NCBI GenBank assembly: GCA_000818945.1
Contig: KN805431.1
Coordinates: forward strand, 62,001-126,000
DNA from: Schizochytrium sp. CCTCC M209059
Taxonomy: Eukaryota > Sar > Bigyra > Thraustochytrida > Thraustochytriidae
Length of the DNA stretch: 64,000 nt
Reading direction: 5' to 3'
Position numbers and translations under genes: made by a program. Each line of letters begins with the position of its first letter. Within the stretch, counting starts at the first letter, position 1. Under the pieces are notes generated by a model, which worked only from the letters and a program-made list of their open reading frames with translations, was not told where the DNA came from and did not search any database. Below are positions 29,801-38,743 of this stretch, piece after piece.

Positions 29801-32727
29801 CCGATAGGGCGACTGCTCAAGATACCGAGACCCTGTCCAACAAGATTGATGACGATGTTGCGGTGTCCATGCGTGCAGCCTTCGACGACTGCGATGACGC
29901 AAACAGCAAGATGAAAGTCTCAGAGGTTGGAGTGAGCAATGAAAGCAAGTCAGAAGGCGATGCGCTCGAAAATTCTATAGAGGGCATTGGGGATGCAGCA
30001 GATCTTCATGTTGTCGAGGGTCATCATGCGGGGGCAAAAATCGAGTCGTTGGACACCCTAAAGACCAATAATTGCCATCAGCTGAAGAGTTTTTCTGAAG
30101 TGTCGAGCAATTTCGAGGCGGGCAACGCTGAGGTCTCGTTTTCGCAGAGCTCAGAAGCTGATAGCGTTTCCGTAGACGTGGAGGTGAACAGCGAGGTCGA
30201 GGCGGCTAAACCCTTAACATCAAAAGGCAAGGGCCGCAAAGGCCCCAGAAGGGTGCAGATGGCGAGCATCGAAGACAATGATTTTCCGCAAGATCCGCTC
30301 CAAGCTCTCGAACCCGCGCCAAGTTCGCGGGGATCTAGGCAAATTTCGCGACCAACGGTTGTGCACGCGTCCAAAATTGCCGAAGCGGGCGACCTTGCCA
30401 AGTCGAGTAATGCAATTCAGTTCAATAGCACTCTACTGTCCGGAACAAACAACTTTGTGGTGATGCAGGGCGACGACGAAGACGATGACGTTGAAATCGC
30501 GGAGATGCATGGCCACGCTAGCTGCGACGAAGTTTCGCTGGAGACCGGTGTCGCTGGCGAAGTCGATAGGGAGAAAGACGGTTTACGGACGCGTGACTTG
30601 AGCGCGTCAACAGCACCGTCCGGCGAGAGCGAAGAGGAACGCCTCGCTCGCTATGCACGTGAAGAAGAGGAATCCCTTGCAGCCTTTATTGCAGAGCAAA
30701 ATGCCGAAAAGGCCAAATCTGTATCGAGCAAACGTGAGGCAGCCTCTCATGCCTCCAGAAACGACGAGCCACCAGCAAATGTGTCCACCGTTCCAACAAG
30801 CGAGTTCGTAGACCTTGTGCGCGCCTACGTTCGACTTGACCCGCAAGAAGCAGCGGCGCGTACTCTGGCTTCTAAGATTCACGCCTCTACGGGCTACGAA
30901 ATTGGCCCCATGCGCTCTTCTTCTCAAGACATTAATTCCGATGCCGACGAAGTCACCGAGGCCAACTCGGAGGCACCTGTTGCAACGAGCAGCAAGTTCT
31001 CCTTGGCAGTCTTCTCCGGGCGACTGTCGCTATGGGGAAGCGGCACAGATGCAGAGCAGGGAAATGACAGCGATCCGCGAAGCGGTGCAGATGCTGCATC
31101 CTCAGCACTCGAAACTGGTGCGGAAGATCGCGAAACTTCTGACTTGGCTCAAGAAACTGATTCTGAGATTGACATTGACCTCGCATCCGATGCCAACGTT
31201 ACCCGCGTCGAGAGCGCATCCGTCGTGGGCCAATATATCTCCAAGAGGGCTTCAGACATGCACGTGCGCTACATCATTCGTGTACAGCTGCGCAAAATTG
31301 CACGTGCAGGCAATGATGGCGTGGAGGAGTGGACTTCATCAGAAAACGACGCCTCCATTCTTCAGGAGAGAACGGAGGTGGACACAGAGGAAGCCTCGTC
31401 GCACGTTGCTGGACGCACAGCGACATATACTGTTCACCGTCGCTTCCGCGACTTCAAGCAGCTGCGTACCGCACTTTTCAATGCGGCCGCGGCGAGCTCT
31501 GATCAAGACAGCAAAGAATCTTTTCCTACGCTTCCCAAGACCGCGTGGACGCGGTCGTTCTCGGAAGACTATATTGCGCGCAAACGCATCGGCCTCGACG
31601 ACTTTTTGCAGGAGATTCTTCGTCTCCGTTTTGAAGGTGCCTCAGCGCGCGAGCACCCCATCGTCATTGACTTTTTGACGCAAGGCATGTGCGTTCCGTG
31701 GGAAGAGGACGAAGAGGAAAGGGGTCCTGACTTTCCATTAGATTCACCATCTCAGAATCGCCGCGGGTCTGGCCTTCGTCGCAAGGGAAGCCGCGGACTG
31801 CACGTCGCTCTGATTACCGATCCTCGTGGTGACCCTCAGGTTATGGAAGAGCGAGACTCGATTGGCTTGGCCGAGCAGGATTTTCGCTGTATGAGCTGTG
31901 GCCGCGACATTAGCATTGCGCTTGGAGAGTCAAAGGGCCTTTGGGGTGCATCGCGCGAAGCGTCGCGTCGGTCAGCGAGATTCTGTCATTACACAGAAGG
32001 CTGGTTTTGTCCATGGTGTTTCTCCTGTGGAAGTGCTGGGGATCGAGAACAAGAAAGGGAGTTTGAATATTACAATGAGTCTGACACGGGCCTAGACTGG
32101 GACGAGGGCTCGAGTACAAGTAGGCTCGCCCCACTTCGGAAGCACCACCGGGTTCTCCCTACGCGCGTTCTTCATCACTGGGACTTTGAACCGCTTGCCG
32201 TGTCTGCTGACGCTGCTGCTTTTTTGGACAGCATCTCTCAGCATCCAGTACTTTGCGTTTCTGCCGAAAGTCCGCGACTATTTTCCCAAGTCAAGGAACT
32301 GCAACACGCTCGTCTGCTTCGTTTGCAACTTGTGTATGCTCGAGAAACCTTGGCAAGGTGTATCGAAAAGGACAATTCGCTGGAGGGTATTGCACCCGCT
32401 CTGCGTTCTCGCGAGCACCTTGCGCAAGAAACAGAAATGTACTCGATGAACGACCTCTTTGAGCTTCACCTTGGCACGCTCATCCCGTTGTTGATGCGCG
32501 CTGTGGACCAGGTCTCCGACCATATCACAAAGTCCTGCGAGCTCTGTCGCTCGACAGCACAGACTTGTGCTGTTTGTGACAAAAAGGACGATCCACTGTT
32601 TGCCTTCGACATTGACAAAGTTGTTCTCTGTCGCGGGTGCCAAGGCGCCTTTCATCGCGAATGCTTTGTTAGCATCGGGGGCGAGGAATTTTGCCCTATT
32701 TGCAAGAAGTCAGCACTCAATAGCTAG
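26875..32727 (+). CDS. RUN-PX-Rubicon-homology domain protein
   Basis: 1950 aa from the ATG at 26875 (MFSFGGGTS); the frame is open further upstream but without an earlier ATG. A RUN domain (about residues 62-220) shows LLEVLELCLWHGLRE and YEDWAFLRW. A very acidic, low-complexity middle region (about 400-1440) includes a triplicated 71-residue segment. A PX domain (about 1450-1610) shows YTVHRRFRDFKQLR and SEDYIARKRIGLDDFLQEIL. From about 1668 the Cys/His-rich module has CMSCG, FCPWCFSCG, CELC, CAVC and CRGC-HREC, and the helical core LLRLQLVYARETL, which is the Rubicon homology (DUF4206) zinc domain found in Rubicon, Pacer and PLEKHM proteins. By family, it likely binds phosphoinositides and Rab7-type GTPases on late endosomes or autophagosomes. 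Confidence 0.85.
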   Translation: MFSFGGGTSKKSSSATNEDVALVHALLVMGLQDAVRRTIQVSLSARERRIRGERARGEEELVDSMTEVEALLEVLELCLWHGLREPQRRSHGRSRGRHDKTQAGVGTSSTAESSHFWDFVLLLERVDPTAFGGTIMLVRANSGCSTNQGLCRAWIRMLLNQNALEYTIRALCRLATTSGRDFYEDWAFLRWSAETNRTMFFNLLGVLNNVGFALNTKNRGLDRPSPVGPRDMLSHDALKCCLAFESALAAACAANPNDPPTVLVASSADPEVTGRFVYLQPGLFSNRNTGYQLRMVEAKQGTSPRQWGLFAPAQDQPRYLANATSVSDPPLQDWAPSDEVAAELNKPPQAVKMLHSQSVRARLYPGSHKIKWGTLLRSEIQAIRVEIKQVEHLRKRLDAVRKIECPMGEDEEDLPPVQPLETVVEEISQSDSPQDSDSSAHVRVTETTPNDEATLVDSLASGVNRENCAQHADAQNQMEGESKLTNQARHEDLEVHTKENLKASLAADETASLPGQDDHAEQVPKVTGDGLSPVESRDAQQDERNRDVFTAMDQHETESQNEAPRERLDADTDNIEDSESAPEFDIGLASESERIVAERNSDAHEPERSVFDFQNGAEKVSVSDDSNAKQEEKQKVVISNKDGNEDERDEPIIGAADQLDPSILSSDAAQNEELLDVNKTTDEAFTHATPSMDQSDLGGSTEVARPARCVSDEIEVDHNAAYEDTDASVEKDGTNKNSHKTEVSDDISIVQDAGILSDTSKEETVSSGNAALDDVESMENNADSESGALLAGKQDSVAPVEKDGANKNSHKTELSDDISIAQDAGILSDTSKEETVSSGNAALDDLESMEKDADSESGALLAGKQDSVAPVEKDGANEISHKTELSDDISIAQDAGILSNTSKEETVSSGMAVLDDARSMENNADSESGTLLGDQRVSDVDRMTRSLNPFEDESVDSPGEGELEIAESDVIESSDTDRATAQDTETLSNKIDDDVAVSMRAAFDDCDDANSKMKVSEVGVSNESKSEGDALENSIEGIGDAADLHVVEGHHAGAKIESLDTLKTNNCHQLKSFSEVSSNFEAGNAEVSFSQSSEADSVSVDVEVNSEVEAAKPLTSKGKGRKGPRRVQMASIEDNDFPQDPLQALEPAPSSRGSRQISRPTVVHASKIAEAGDLAKSSNAIQFNSTLLSGTNNFVVMQGDDEDDDVEIAEMHGHASCDEVSLETGVAGEVDREKDGLRTRDLSASTAPSGESEEERLARYAREEEESLAAFIAEQNAEKAKSVSSKREAASHASRNDEPPANVSTVPTSEFVDLVRAYVRLDPQEAAARTLASKIHASTGYEIGPMRSSSQDINSDADEVTEANSEAPVATSSKFSLAVFSGRLSLWGSGTDAEQGNDSDPRSGADAASSALETGAEDRETSDLAQETDSEIDIDLASDANVTRVESASVVGQYISKRASDMHVRYIIRVQLRKIARAGNDGVEEWTSSENDASILQERTEVDTEEASSHVAGRTATYTVHRRFRDFKQLRTALFNAAAASSDQDSKESFPTLPKTAWTRSFSEDYIARKRIGLDDFLQEILRLRFEGASAREHPIVIDFLTQGMCVPWEEDEEERGPDFPLDSPSQNRRGSGLRRKGSRGLHVALITDPRGDPQVMEERDSIGLAEQDFRCMSCGRDISIALGESKGLWGASREASRRSARFCHYTEGWFCPWCFSCGSAGDREQEREFEYYNESDTGLDWDEGSSTSRLAPLRKHHRVLPTRVLHHWDFEPLAVSADAAAFLDSISQHPVLCVSAESPRLFSQVKELQHARLLRLQLVYARETLARCIEKDNSLEGIAPALRSREHLAQETEMYSMNDLFELHLGTLIPLLMRAVDQVSDHITKSCELCRSTAQTCAVCDKKDDPLFAFDIDKVVLCRGCQGAFHRECFVSIGGEEFCPICKKSALNS
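29061..29672 (+). repeat. 213-bp in-frame tandem repeat (71 aa, about 2.9 units)
   Basis: Units begin near 29061, 29274 and 29487, offset by exactly 213 bp. Units 1 and 2 are almost identical; the third is slightly diverged and ends early. Each encodes SDDISIxQDAGILSxTSKEE and a following acidic stretch. It is inside the acidic linker of the RUN-PX protein. Confidence 0.92.
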
Positions 32728-32881
32728 GTTTCACAGTAGTGTGCAATGCGCAAGCTTTGCGTAATCTTACTTTTGAAAGGGTGTGTGTAAAAATGAACGT
32801 GGCTTTTTTTTGTGTTTTGGATTCTTTCATTCTTCGAGAATGCAGGCCTATTGAATTTTGTCTGAGCGAGAAATGGCTCCA

Positions 32882-34645
32882 TCAGAGTGTAGGGGGGTCG
32901 TTGTCCTTTGCTGGACCATCCTCTGGGACTTGCAATTTGTCTGACTTCCTGGTAGATGTTCTTCGCTTACTAAAGATTCCCAGGGTGCTTGTAAACCTGG
33001 TAGCCGATTTGCCCCCTGTTGGTGGTTCTGTCAGCGTGAACTGCGGCTGCGGGTCCTCGACAAGACCAATTGTGTCTGCTTCAAGAGGTGGTTCTATGGG
33101 AGCAACGAGTTCCGAGGATGAAGTTACACGAGATGCGCTGCCCGTTCGTACGTTGTGGCTAGCTTCCATTTGCCCAAGTTGAAGACCCGAGGCAGACTGC
33201 TCTTCGCGGCAATCGCTACCAAGCGAAGACCGGGACAATAAATTGCTTGCGGACCCCTCGCGTGGGAACACTTGTCTTGCAAGCTCGGCTTCGCCGACAT
33301 CACTTTGCGATCCATTCGCAGCGTCAATTGCACACAGAGCGTTACTCCGTGAGGAGCTCAGTTTAAGTTCGTGCTGCTGTTGCATCATTCTTTGCTGGTG
33401 TCGTGATGGAGAAGAAGTTCGGGAGCTGGCTAGCAAAGATCTTTGAGATTGCATTGCTTCAAAAGTGTCTGTTTGCCCGTCTTCGCTGTCTTCTACGTTG
33501 TCGGCGTTTTCGGAAGACGGAAGTCGCAGACTGAAAATACGCGTGCGCCGCTGGTCAAGAAGAAGACGACGCTGCAAGATGTCTTGTTGCGTTTGATTCA
33601 TTTGTGTCAATGCGGCTGACGCACGGAGAATCTTCGATCCTGGCGCAGCGCGAGGCTTTGGGCCAGGAAAACCAAGGACGAAGTCATTAATGTTCAGCCT
33701 TGGGCGCGACGTCTGAATTTGCACGACGCGCCGTTTCGGAAAGAGCCTTGCGAGAACCTTCATTGCACGCAAATCGATGTCTTTCTTACCGTATGCTGGT
33801 ACGAGGACGCCACCATTTGCAACAAAGAAGCCCATGTATCGCTCGTCGAGTTCATGCACCTGGCCCACCTGAGCACGAAGAGCGTCGGCACTCGCCTTTG
33901 ATGTAGTTCTGGGTACAATGACGCCCCCGTCTTGTGAAAAGCGCGCGTTGGCGAAGCAAACGACACTGTGTTGACCTTTGGCAAAGAGAGTCATTTCATG
34001 TGGACGACGGTGCGAGGAAGTATTTGCGGCGAGGTCTTCGTCACGACCTCCATCGAGATTTCCATCGGATGCTGGGCTCAATAAGACCTGTCCGCGCCCA
34101 TTGACCTCAACGAAGGGCTGTTCTGGGCCAAGTGAAACTCCACGACCTAGCATTGGGCCGCCAAAACGGTGAATGCGCTCCACTTCGCATATTTGACGGA
34201 ACAATGTTGGCTTTGATCCTTGAGGCGCGTCTGCGCAGTTGTATTCGATAACACGAAGGTCTCCAGCAAGGGCTCGAGTGAATGAGATTGGATTGCCGCC
34301 AGTCCAGGAATCCGGAACGTCGAAGAGCTGCACGAGGCGGATATTGTCAGGGAGTGACCGCCGGGCTCGGACATAAGCTTGACGGCCCTCGACGGCCATC
34401 GTGACGGGCTCGAACTGGGCTAGCGCAGCTGCGATTTCAAATGCCACATTTTCATTTGCGTTGCCTAGCACGTACGCAAAAGAATGGGGCTCCCAGCACG
34501 GAACTGTTTCACAACCATCCTGCTTTGGTGTTCGGCCGTGTTGCGAGCCGGCTGGATCGAGTTCCTCTAGCCGCGCCGACAGCTTGCGATAGGCCTCGAG
34601 GAACCTTCCGCCTTGCACGTACGGGGTAGGGGTCGGAGGCTCCAT
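32882..34645 (-). CDS. Agmatine-deiminase-fold protein lacking catalytic residues
   Basis: 587 aa from the ATG at 34645 (MEPPTPTP); an in-frame extension to 34936 has no family similarity. Residues 50-330 align by eye along agmatine deiminase: CWEPHSFAYVLG, ALAQFEPVTMAVEG, ICEVERIHRFGG, VNGRGQVLLSP, YMGFFVANGGVLVPAYG and AMKVLARLFPKRRVVQI. Each catalytic landmark is altered: the family WxRDxGPTF is PDSWTGGNPISF (111-122), the EGGS segment is GPEQ, GHIDxxxxF is QHSVVCF (225-231), and GGNIHCITQQQP, bearing the nucleophile Cys, is INDFVLGFPGPKP. It should therefore not hydrolyse agmatine. Residues 330-587 are Ser/Gln-rich and disordered. Convergent with the RUN-PX gene (154 bp between stops). 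Confidence 0.72.
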   Translation of the reverse strand: MEPPTPTPYVQGGRFLEAYRKLSARLEELDPAGSQHGRTPKQDGCETVPCWEPHSFAYVLGNANENVAFEIAAALAQFEPVTMAVEGRQAYVRARRSLPDNIRLVQLFDVPDSWTGGNPISFTRALAGDLRVIEYNCADAPQGSKPTLFRQICEVERIHRFGGPMLGRGVSLGPEQPFVEVNGRGQVLLSPASDGNLDGGRDEDLAANTSSHRRPHEMTLFAKGQHSVVCFANARFSQDGGVIVPRTTSKASADALRAQVGQVHELDERYMGFFVANGGVLVPAYGKKDIDLRAMKVLARLFPKRRVVQIQTSRPRLNINDFVLGFPGPKPRAAPGSKILRASAALTQMNQTQQDILQRRLLLDQRRTRIFSLRLPSSENADNVEDSEDGQTDTFEAMQSQRSLLASSRTSSPSRHQQRMMQQQHELKLSSSRSNALCAIDAANGSQSDVGEAELARQVFPREGSASNLLSRSSLGSDCREEQSASGLQLGQMEASHNVRTGSASRVTSSSELVAPIEPPLEADTIGLVEDPQPQFTLTEPPTGGKSATRFTSTLGIFSKRRTSTRKSDKLQVPEDGPAKDNDPPTL

Positions 34646-35157
34646 CGTTTTTGATTTTTGGTCGCAATTGTGTTGTGCCAGCGAGTGTCCGTTGAATGAA
34701 AAAAAAAAATCAAAACACAGGCCTAGGCCCTTCTCTCTGTTTCCGTTGTCAGACGGTTTTGTGACTGGCGAGAAACGTCGATTTTTTTCAATTTCATGAA
34801 AACGAACGTTGCAGCTCGGGCAATGCAGATTTGTTTTTGGCCGCGGAGGGATCGTATATACAAGATATTTAACCCTTTGTGTGTGGGAAGTGGCTCGGAG
34901 AAATCGGAACCCGGTAGTAGCCTTGTTTATTGCCACCCCGCATTTACCACATCATGACTCGAATATGGTGTTCGGTATTCGTAAAATCACCGGGGTGGTT
35001 TAGTAAATACAAAAACTTACGCATTTGGCGTGCAGTCCAATTCCGCGCGTTCAATTTTAATCGTTTCTCTTTCTTTCGGATCCAGGAAATATGGAGAAAT
35101 GGAGAAAGAATAAGACCTACAGATGATCATAAAAAATACGTGCTTCTATCTTTGAGC
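34646..35157. other. Intergenic region upstream of the deiminase-like gene
   Basis: AT-richer than its surroundings, with A-runs at 34699-34708 and TATATA at 34855-34860. It probably holds the promoter of the minus-strand deiminase-like gene and the 3' UTR of XPB. No other gene recognised. Confidence 0.45.
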
Positions 35158-38040
35158 CTAGTGTTTCTTTCCCGATTGAAACTCATAATATTCCAGTGAA
35201 CCGGCACCGGATAGCAAGTTCATGTCAGTCTTGAGACGCTTCGCGCGAGGGGCAGACTCCACAACTGGAAGCAGATCGTCTTCTTCTTCTTCTTCTTCTT
35301 CTTCTTCTTCTTCTTCTTCTTCTTCTTCTTCTTCTTCTTCTTCCTCATCCTCTTCTTCTTCCTTGTCTATGCTTTCATCATCGTCGTGTTCCGAGCTTCG
35401 ACGAGGCAACTTTCCAGGATCTTGAGCGCGCCTCGAGCGGGCTACGACTCGATCATTGGCAGCGAGTTCCTCGTCATCAATCTCATCAGCATCGCTGTTA
35501 CTACGCTCGTCAAAGTCGTAGTCGCTGTCTTCAGGCTGGTTGATTTTGTGAGTTGCTTGCTTCTTTGTCTTGGCTTTTGTCGTTCCACCAGCTTTGCCAG
35601 GTCCAGGTCGAGAGCGAATGGCGTTTCTAGAGTGAACAAGAACTTGATGCAGAAGATTAAGCTGCTCGTCGAGCTCGAGCAGACGCAAAAGATCATTTGA
35701 GGGAAGACCAGTGGATGTTCCCTCGACAATTGCACGCTTGGCATGGTCGCATAGGTCGGTGGAAACTTCATAGGCATATCCCTGGTCCACAAGGTACTGC
35801 TGACGCTTGGTACTGTAGAGAGGCTCTTCGGTGTCGGACGAGACGAGGGTGTAGAAATAAGCATCAAAGCCTCCATCGCGCTTGGCGTCCCCCTTTGGAC
35901 GAAGGATGCGACCGAGACGTTGCGCTTCCTGACGTCGGGAACCAAAGTGTCCCGACATTTGAATGATGACATTAGCCTCGGGGAGATCGATGGCTACGTC
36001 GCCAACCTTTGACAAAATCAGTGTGCTGGCCGCAGCACTAAGTCTAAAGTGGCTGTACTTTGCAATGCGCTCCTTTAGAGGCATAGATCCAGATACATAG
36101 TCTCTGCCTAAAAGCTTGGAGAGGAACTTTCCCACCACAATATGGTCACAAAACACGAGAACACGATCGCCAAGACTCTCGTGATAGCGCACGAGATGGT
36201 CGCATGTAATGCACTTGTTTGGATTCATTGTGTAGAGGAGCTGCTTGATGTTCATAGAGGGCTCGTGAAGATATTCTGCAAAGAACTCTGGAGTCATCGG
36301 GCAGCGAACCTCGAGGCACTTGACCCGCGCGAGATAGCCACTTTCTGTGAGATCCAGCCAATTGGCCTCGTAGAGCTTGGGCCCGATGAGAAAGTTCAAA
36401 TCTTTGATCTTCTCATCCTCGCGCACCAAGGTTGCTGTAAGGCCTAGTTTACAGTGCGCCTTGATATTTGTCATGACTTTGCGGAAGTATCGTGCTGGTG
36501 CCATGTGAACTTCGTCAAGCAGCATGAGACCCCATTCTCGGGACCATATTGTCTCCAGAACCTCTTTGGCATGTCGCGAACGTTTTGCACCGGTGACGGC
36601 CATCATACTGTAGGTTGTGACGAGGATGCATGGTGTCGTCCGGTCGATTTCGTTCTTGATCTTGGACGTAAAGGTAAAGACATGTTTCTTTTCATTCACA
36701 GTGGTGAAATGCTGAAGCTGGCGTCGCCACTGGTCAGCGGCCTCGCCGCCCGGGCAAAGCACAATACATGATTTGCGAATTGTGCAGCAGGCTGTAATGC
36801 CGGTAAGGGTCTTGCCAGCACCGCATGGGAGCACAATAATCCCGGAACGCGCGCGACCGTTACCAAACATCTTGCTGAGACTTCTCTCCTGATAAGGTCG
36901 AATTTCCGTGCTCGGCTTCAGTTCGATGGGAAGTCGTGGACTTGACTTGTCATCGCGAAAGTCGTACTCCTCCATGAGCGGATAATCGATCTCCAGTGCA
37001 GCGCGCCGAACGCGTTCCGCGTGCGAGGGGTCGATTTCAAGACGATATACCATGACGCGATCCGAAGATTTTGCATCGGTGCTGCTGCTACTGCCAATGC
37101 TTCTGCTTCTGCTGTTGTTCGCGGTCGCGGACGTGGAGGGGTCACCATCGGTCGAGAGTCTTCTCTCGATTTCGGGTGCTTGCGCCTCAGTGGCGCGCGC
37201 CTCGGCCTCGCGAAGAAGCATGACTTCGTCAGTCTCGTCAGCGTTAACGTCCTCTTCCTCGGTGGCTTCGATAACAATGTCCGTCATGCGATTGAGGTGA
37301 TCTCCCTCCTCTTGCACTATTTCGGTCTGCCCAAAGCCAGCTGGCGCGTTAATGTCAAAGATACGCGCCGCCTGAATTCCTGGCGCCTCGGCAAGACGTT
37401 CAAGTGTGGACTTTTCAGGAGACTCAATGAACATGCGTTTCTCAATGAGAACAATTTTGGCTTTGCCGAAGTTGGTGGTACACTCGCGAATAAACTGGCT
37501 CACCGGTGGCGGTAGAGCAACTTTCGAAAGACGGTCGAGGACGGCGATGATGCTGTCAGGCGTGAGTCCAATCGAAACGGCAGCATAGAGCGAGTACGAG
37601 GTAAGCTTGTACTCGTGTAGGAAACGCGGTCTGGACAAGGGCTCGGCAACGGCGACGAGAAAATCATAGGCCTGCTTGTAGAACCGAGACGAGGCTTCAA
37701 GGAGGACCTTGCCGGAGGGCAGGACCCAGATTGGTCTGATCTTGTAGTCTGGTTTTAACTCGAGCGTTCTGAAGTCTAACATGGTCTCCCTTTCCTCCTC
37801 CTCCCGCTCCTCATCGCGGCGCTCCTCCTCGGAGAGTTCGTGAAGCATAGCGTCGTCACTGTCGAGATCCTCATCCTCGTCTCGAGCCCGCCGCGACCTC
37901 TGCTTGCCGGCCGCACCCCGCGACCTTTTCTTGGCGGATCTGAGTGCCTTTCCCCGCTGCTCCGCGCCGCCTTCTCCCGGCGCCGCTGCCGCCGCCGCTA
38001 CGGCTCCGCCGCCCTCCGTGAGGTCCACAACGGGCGCCAT
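35158..38040 (-). CDS. ERCC3: DNA repair/transcription helicase XPB (TFIIH subunit)
   Basis: 960 aa, ATG at 38040 with an in-frame upstream stop near 38075. The N-terminal XPB domain is clear (KPDYKIRPIWVLPSGKVLLE, YKLTSYSLYAAVSIGL). The helicase has Walker A LPCGAGKTLTGI (about residue 404), DEVH box LLLDEVHMAP (about 507), GLTATLVREDEKIKDLNFLI with the RED motif, and the C-terminal lobe with SKVGDVAIDLPEANVIIQ and GSRRQEAQRLGRILR. XPB is the 3'-5' translocase of TFIIH that opens promoters and damaged DNA. It is longer than the human protein (about 780 aa) because of acidic N-terminal sequence, a linker with ESPE/EEED stretches, and a C-terminal tail with a run of more than 20 Glu residues encoded by TTC repeats (35281-35343). 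No introns within the CDS. Confidence 0.97.
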   Translation of the reverse strand: MAPVVDLTEGGGAVAAAAAAPGEGGAEQRGKALRSAKKRSRGAAGKQRSRRARDEDEDLDSDDAMLHELSEEERRDEEREEEERETMLDFRTLELKPDYKIRPIWVLPSGKVLLEASSRFYKQAYDFLVAVAEPLSRPRFLHEYKLTSYSLYAAVSIGLTPDSIIAVLDRLSKVALPPPVSQFIRECTTNFGKAKIVLIEKRMFIESPEKSTLERLAEAPGIQAARIFDINAPAGFGQTEIVQEEGDHLNRMTDIVIEATEEEDVNADETDEVMLLREAEARATEAQAPEIERRLSTDGDPSTSATANNSRSRSIGSSSSTDAKSSDRVMVYRLEIDPSHAERVRRAALEIDYPLMEEYDFRDDKSSPRLPIELKPSTEIRPYQERSLSKMFGNGRARSGIIVLPCGAGKTLTGITACCTIRKSCIVLCPGGEAADQWRRQLQHFTTVNEKKHVFTFTSKIKNEIDRTTPCILVTTYSMMAVTGAKRSRHAKEVLETIWSREWGLMLLDEVHMAPARYFRKVMTNIKAHCKLGLTATLVREDEKIKDLNFLIGPKLYEANWLDLTESGYLARVKCLEVRCPMTPEFFAEYLHEPSMNIKQLLYTMNPNKCITCDHLVRYHESLGDRVLVFCDHIVVGKFLSKLLGRDYVSGSMPLKERIAKYSHFRLSAAASTLILSKVGDVAIDLPEANVIIQMSGHFGSRRQEAQRLGRILRPKGDAKRDGGFDAYFYTLVSSDTEEPLYSTKRQQYLVDQGYAYEVSTDLCDHAKRAIVEGTSTGLPSNDLLRLLELDEQLNLLHQVLVHSRNAIRSRPGPGKAGGTTKAKTKKQATHKINQPEDSDYDFDERSNSDADEIDDEELAANDRVVARSRRAQDPGKLPRRSSEHDDDESIDKEEEEDEEEEEEEEEEEEEEEEEEEEEEDDLLPVVESAPRAKRLKTDMNLLSGAGSLEYYEFQSGKKH
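35281..35343 (-). repeat. (TTC)21 microsatellite coding for poly-Glu in XPB
   Basis: 21 TTC units on the + strand, read as GAA (Glu) in the XPB C-terminal tail, followed by a less regular acidic run. Confidence 0.9.
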
Positions 38041-38743
38041 GGCGAGGCTTCTTAATCCTGTTTTGATCTCCGTTGATCATCTCTCATCTCAGACACTCTT
38101 TGTTCGTCACATCGCGCCTTGACCCGAGCCGCCCACCGCGGCGCGTCCAGGCGAGGAGCAATCGCGAGGCGATGTACGCGCGGCCGTTGAGACCCAGAAG
38201 GTGGCTCAGCCCGAGCGCTCGTTGCAGAAGGTCCGTCTCCGACTCGAGCTCGCAAGCAAGCACGCCATGGGAGATGATGGATGGTCTTTTATTTTGGATG
38301 GTGGAATCTTGGACATTGCGCGGCATGGCCTCACTTGCATCGGCCAGTAGGGCGGGCCGAAGTGCAGAATCGCGGAATAGTTCACTTCTAGGACGCGCGG
38401 GACAAGAGGGAGAAGAAATCGAAAGAAGAAGAAGAAGAAGAAGAAGATACGACACTGCTTCACCTGGGGATTGATTGCTTCGTATTATTAATTCCAGCAG
38501 ACCTGCAATCGACGCGCTCGCCTCGCACGCCTCGCCCACCTCGCGCGCCTGGCCTTCGCCCGCGCCCTCGCCACGGCCCCTGTCCGCTCCGGTGCCCGAT
38601 CCTCCGCGCCTCACGCCCACGCGCGCCCGCGCGCCTCGCACCAGCCGTTCGCGGTGACGTCGTGAGGAGTTTTCTTCTTGTAGCTGGACTCGCTCGCGCG
38701 TCCCGTTGAAGCGCCGCCACGCGGCCGTTCAGGAGCGAGGAAG
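38041..38743. promoter_or_regulatory. Divergent promoter region between XPB and the membrane protein gene
   Basis: About 700 bp between two divergent ATGs. On the minus strand, 38463-38398 has intron features: donor CCCCAG/GTGAAG, a pyrimidine tract of about seven TTC units (38425-38447) and acceptor GTCCTAG/AAGTG, 66 nt in total. It lies upstream of XPB, so a 5' UTR intron is the simplest reading. ORFs here have no recognised domains. Confidence 0.4.

Noticed and set aside
38084..38641. 185-codon minus-strand ORF between XPB and the membrane protein gene
   Set aside because: No domain; the poly-Leu comes from TTC repeats. It is better read as the XPB 5' region with a possible intron.
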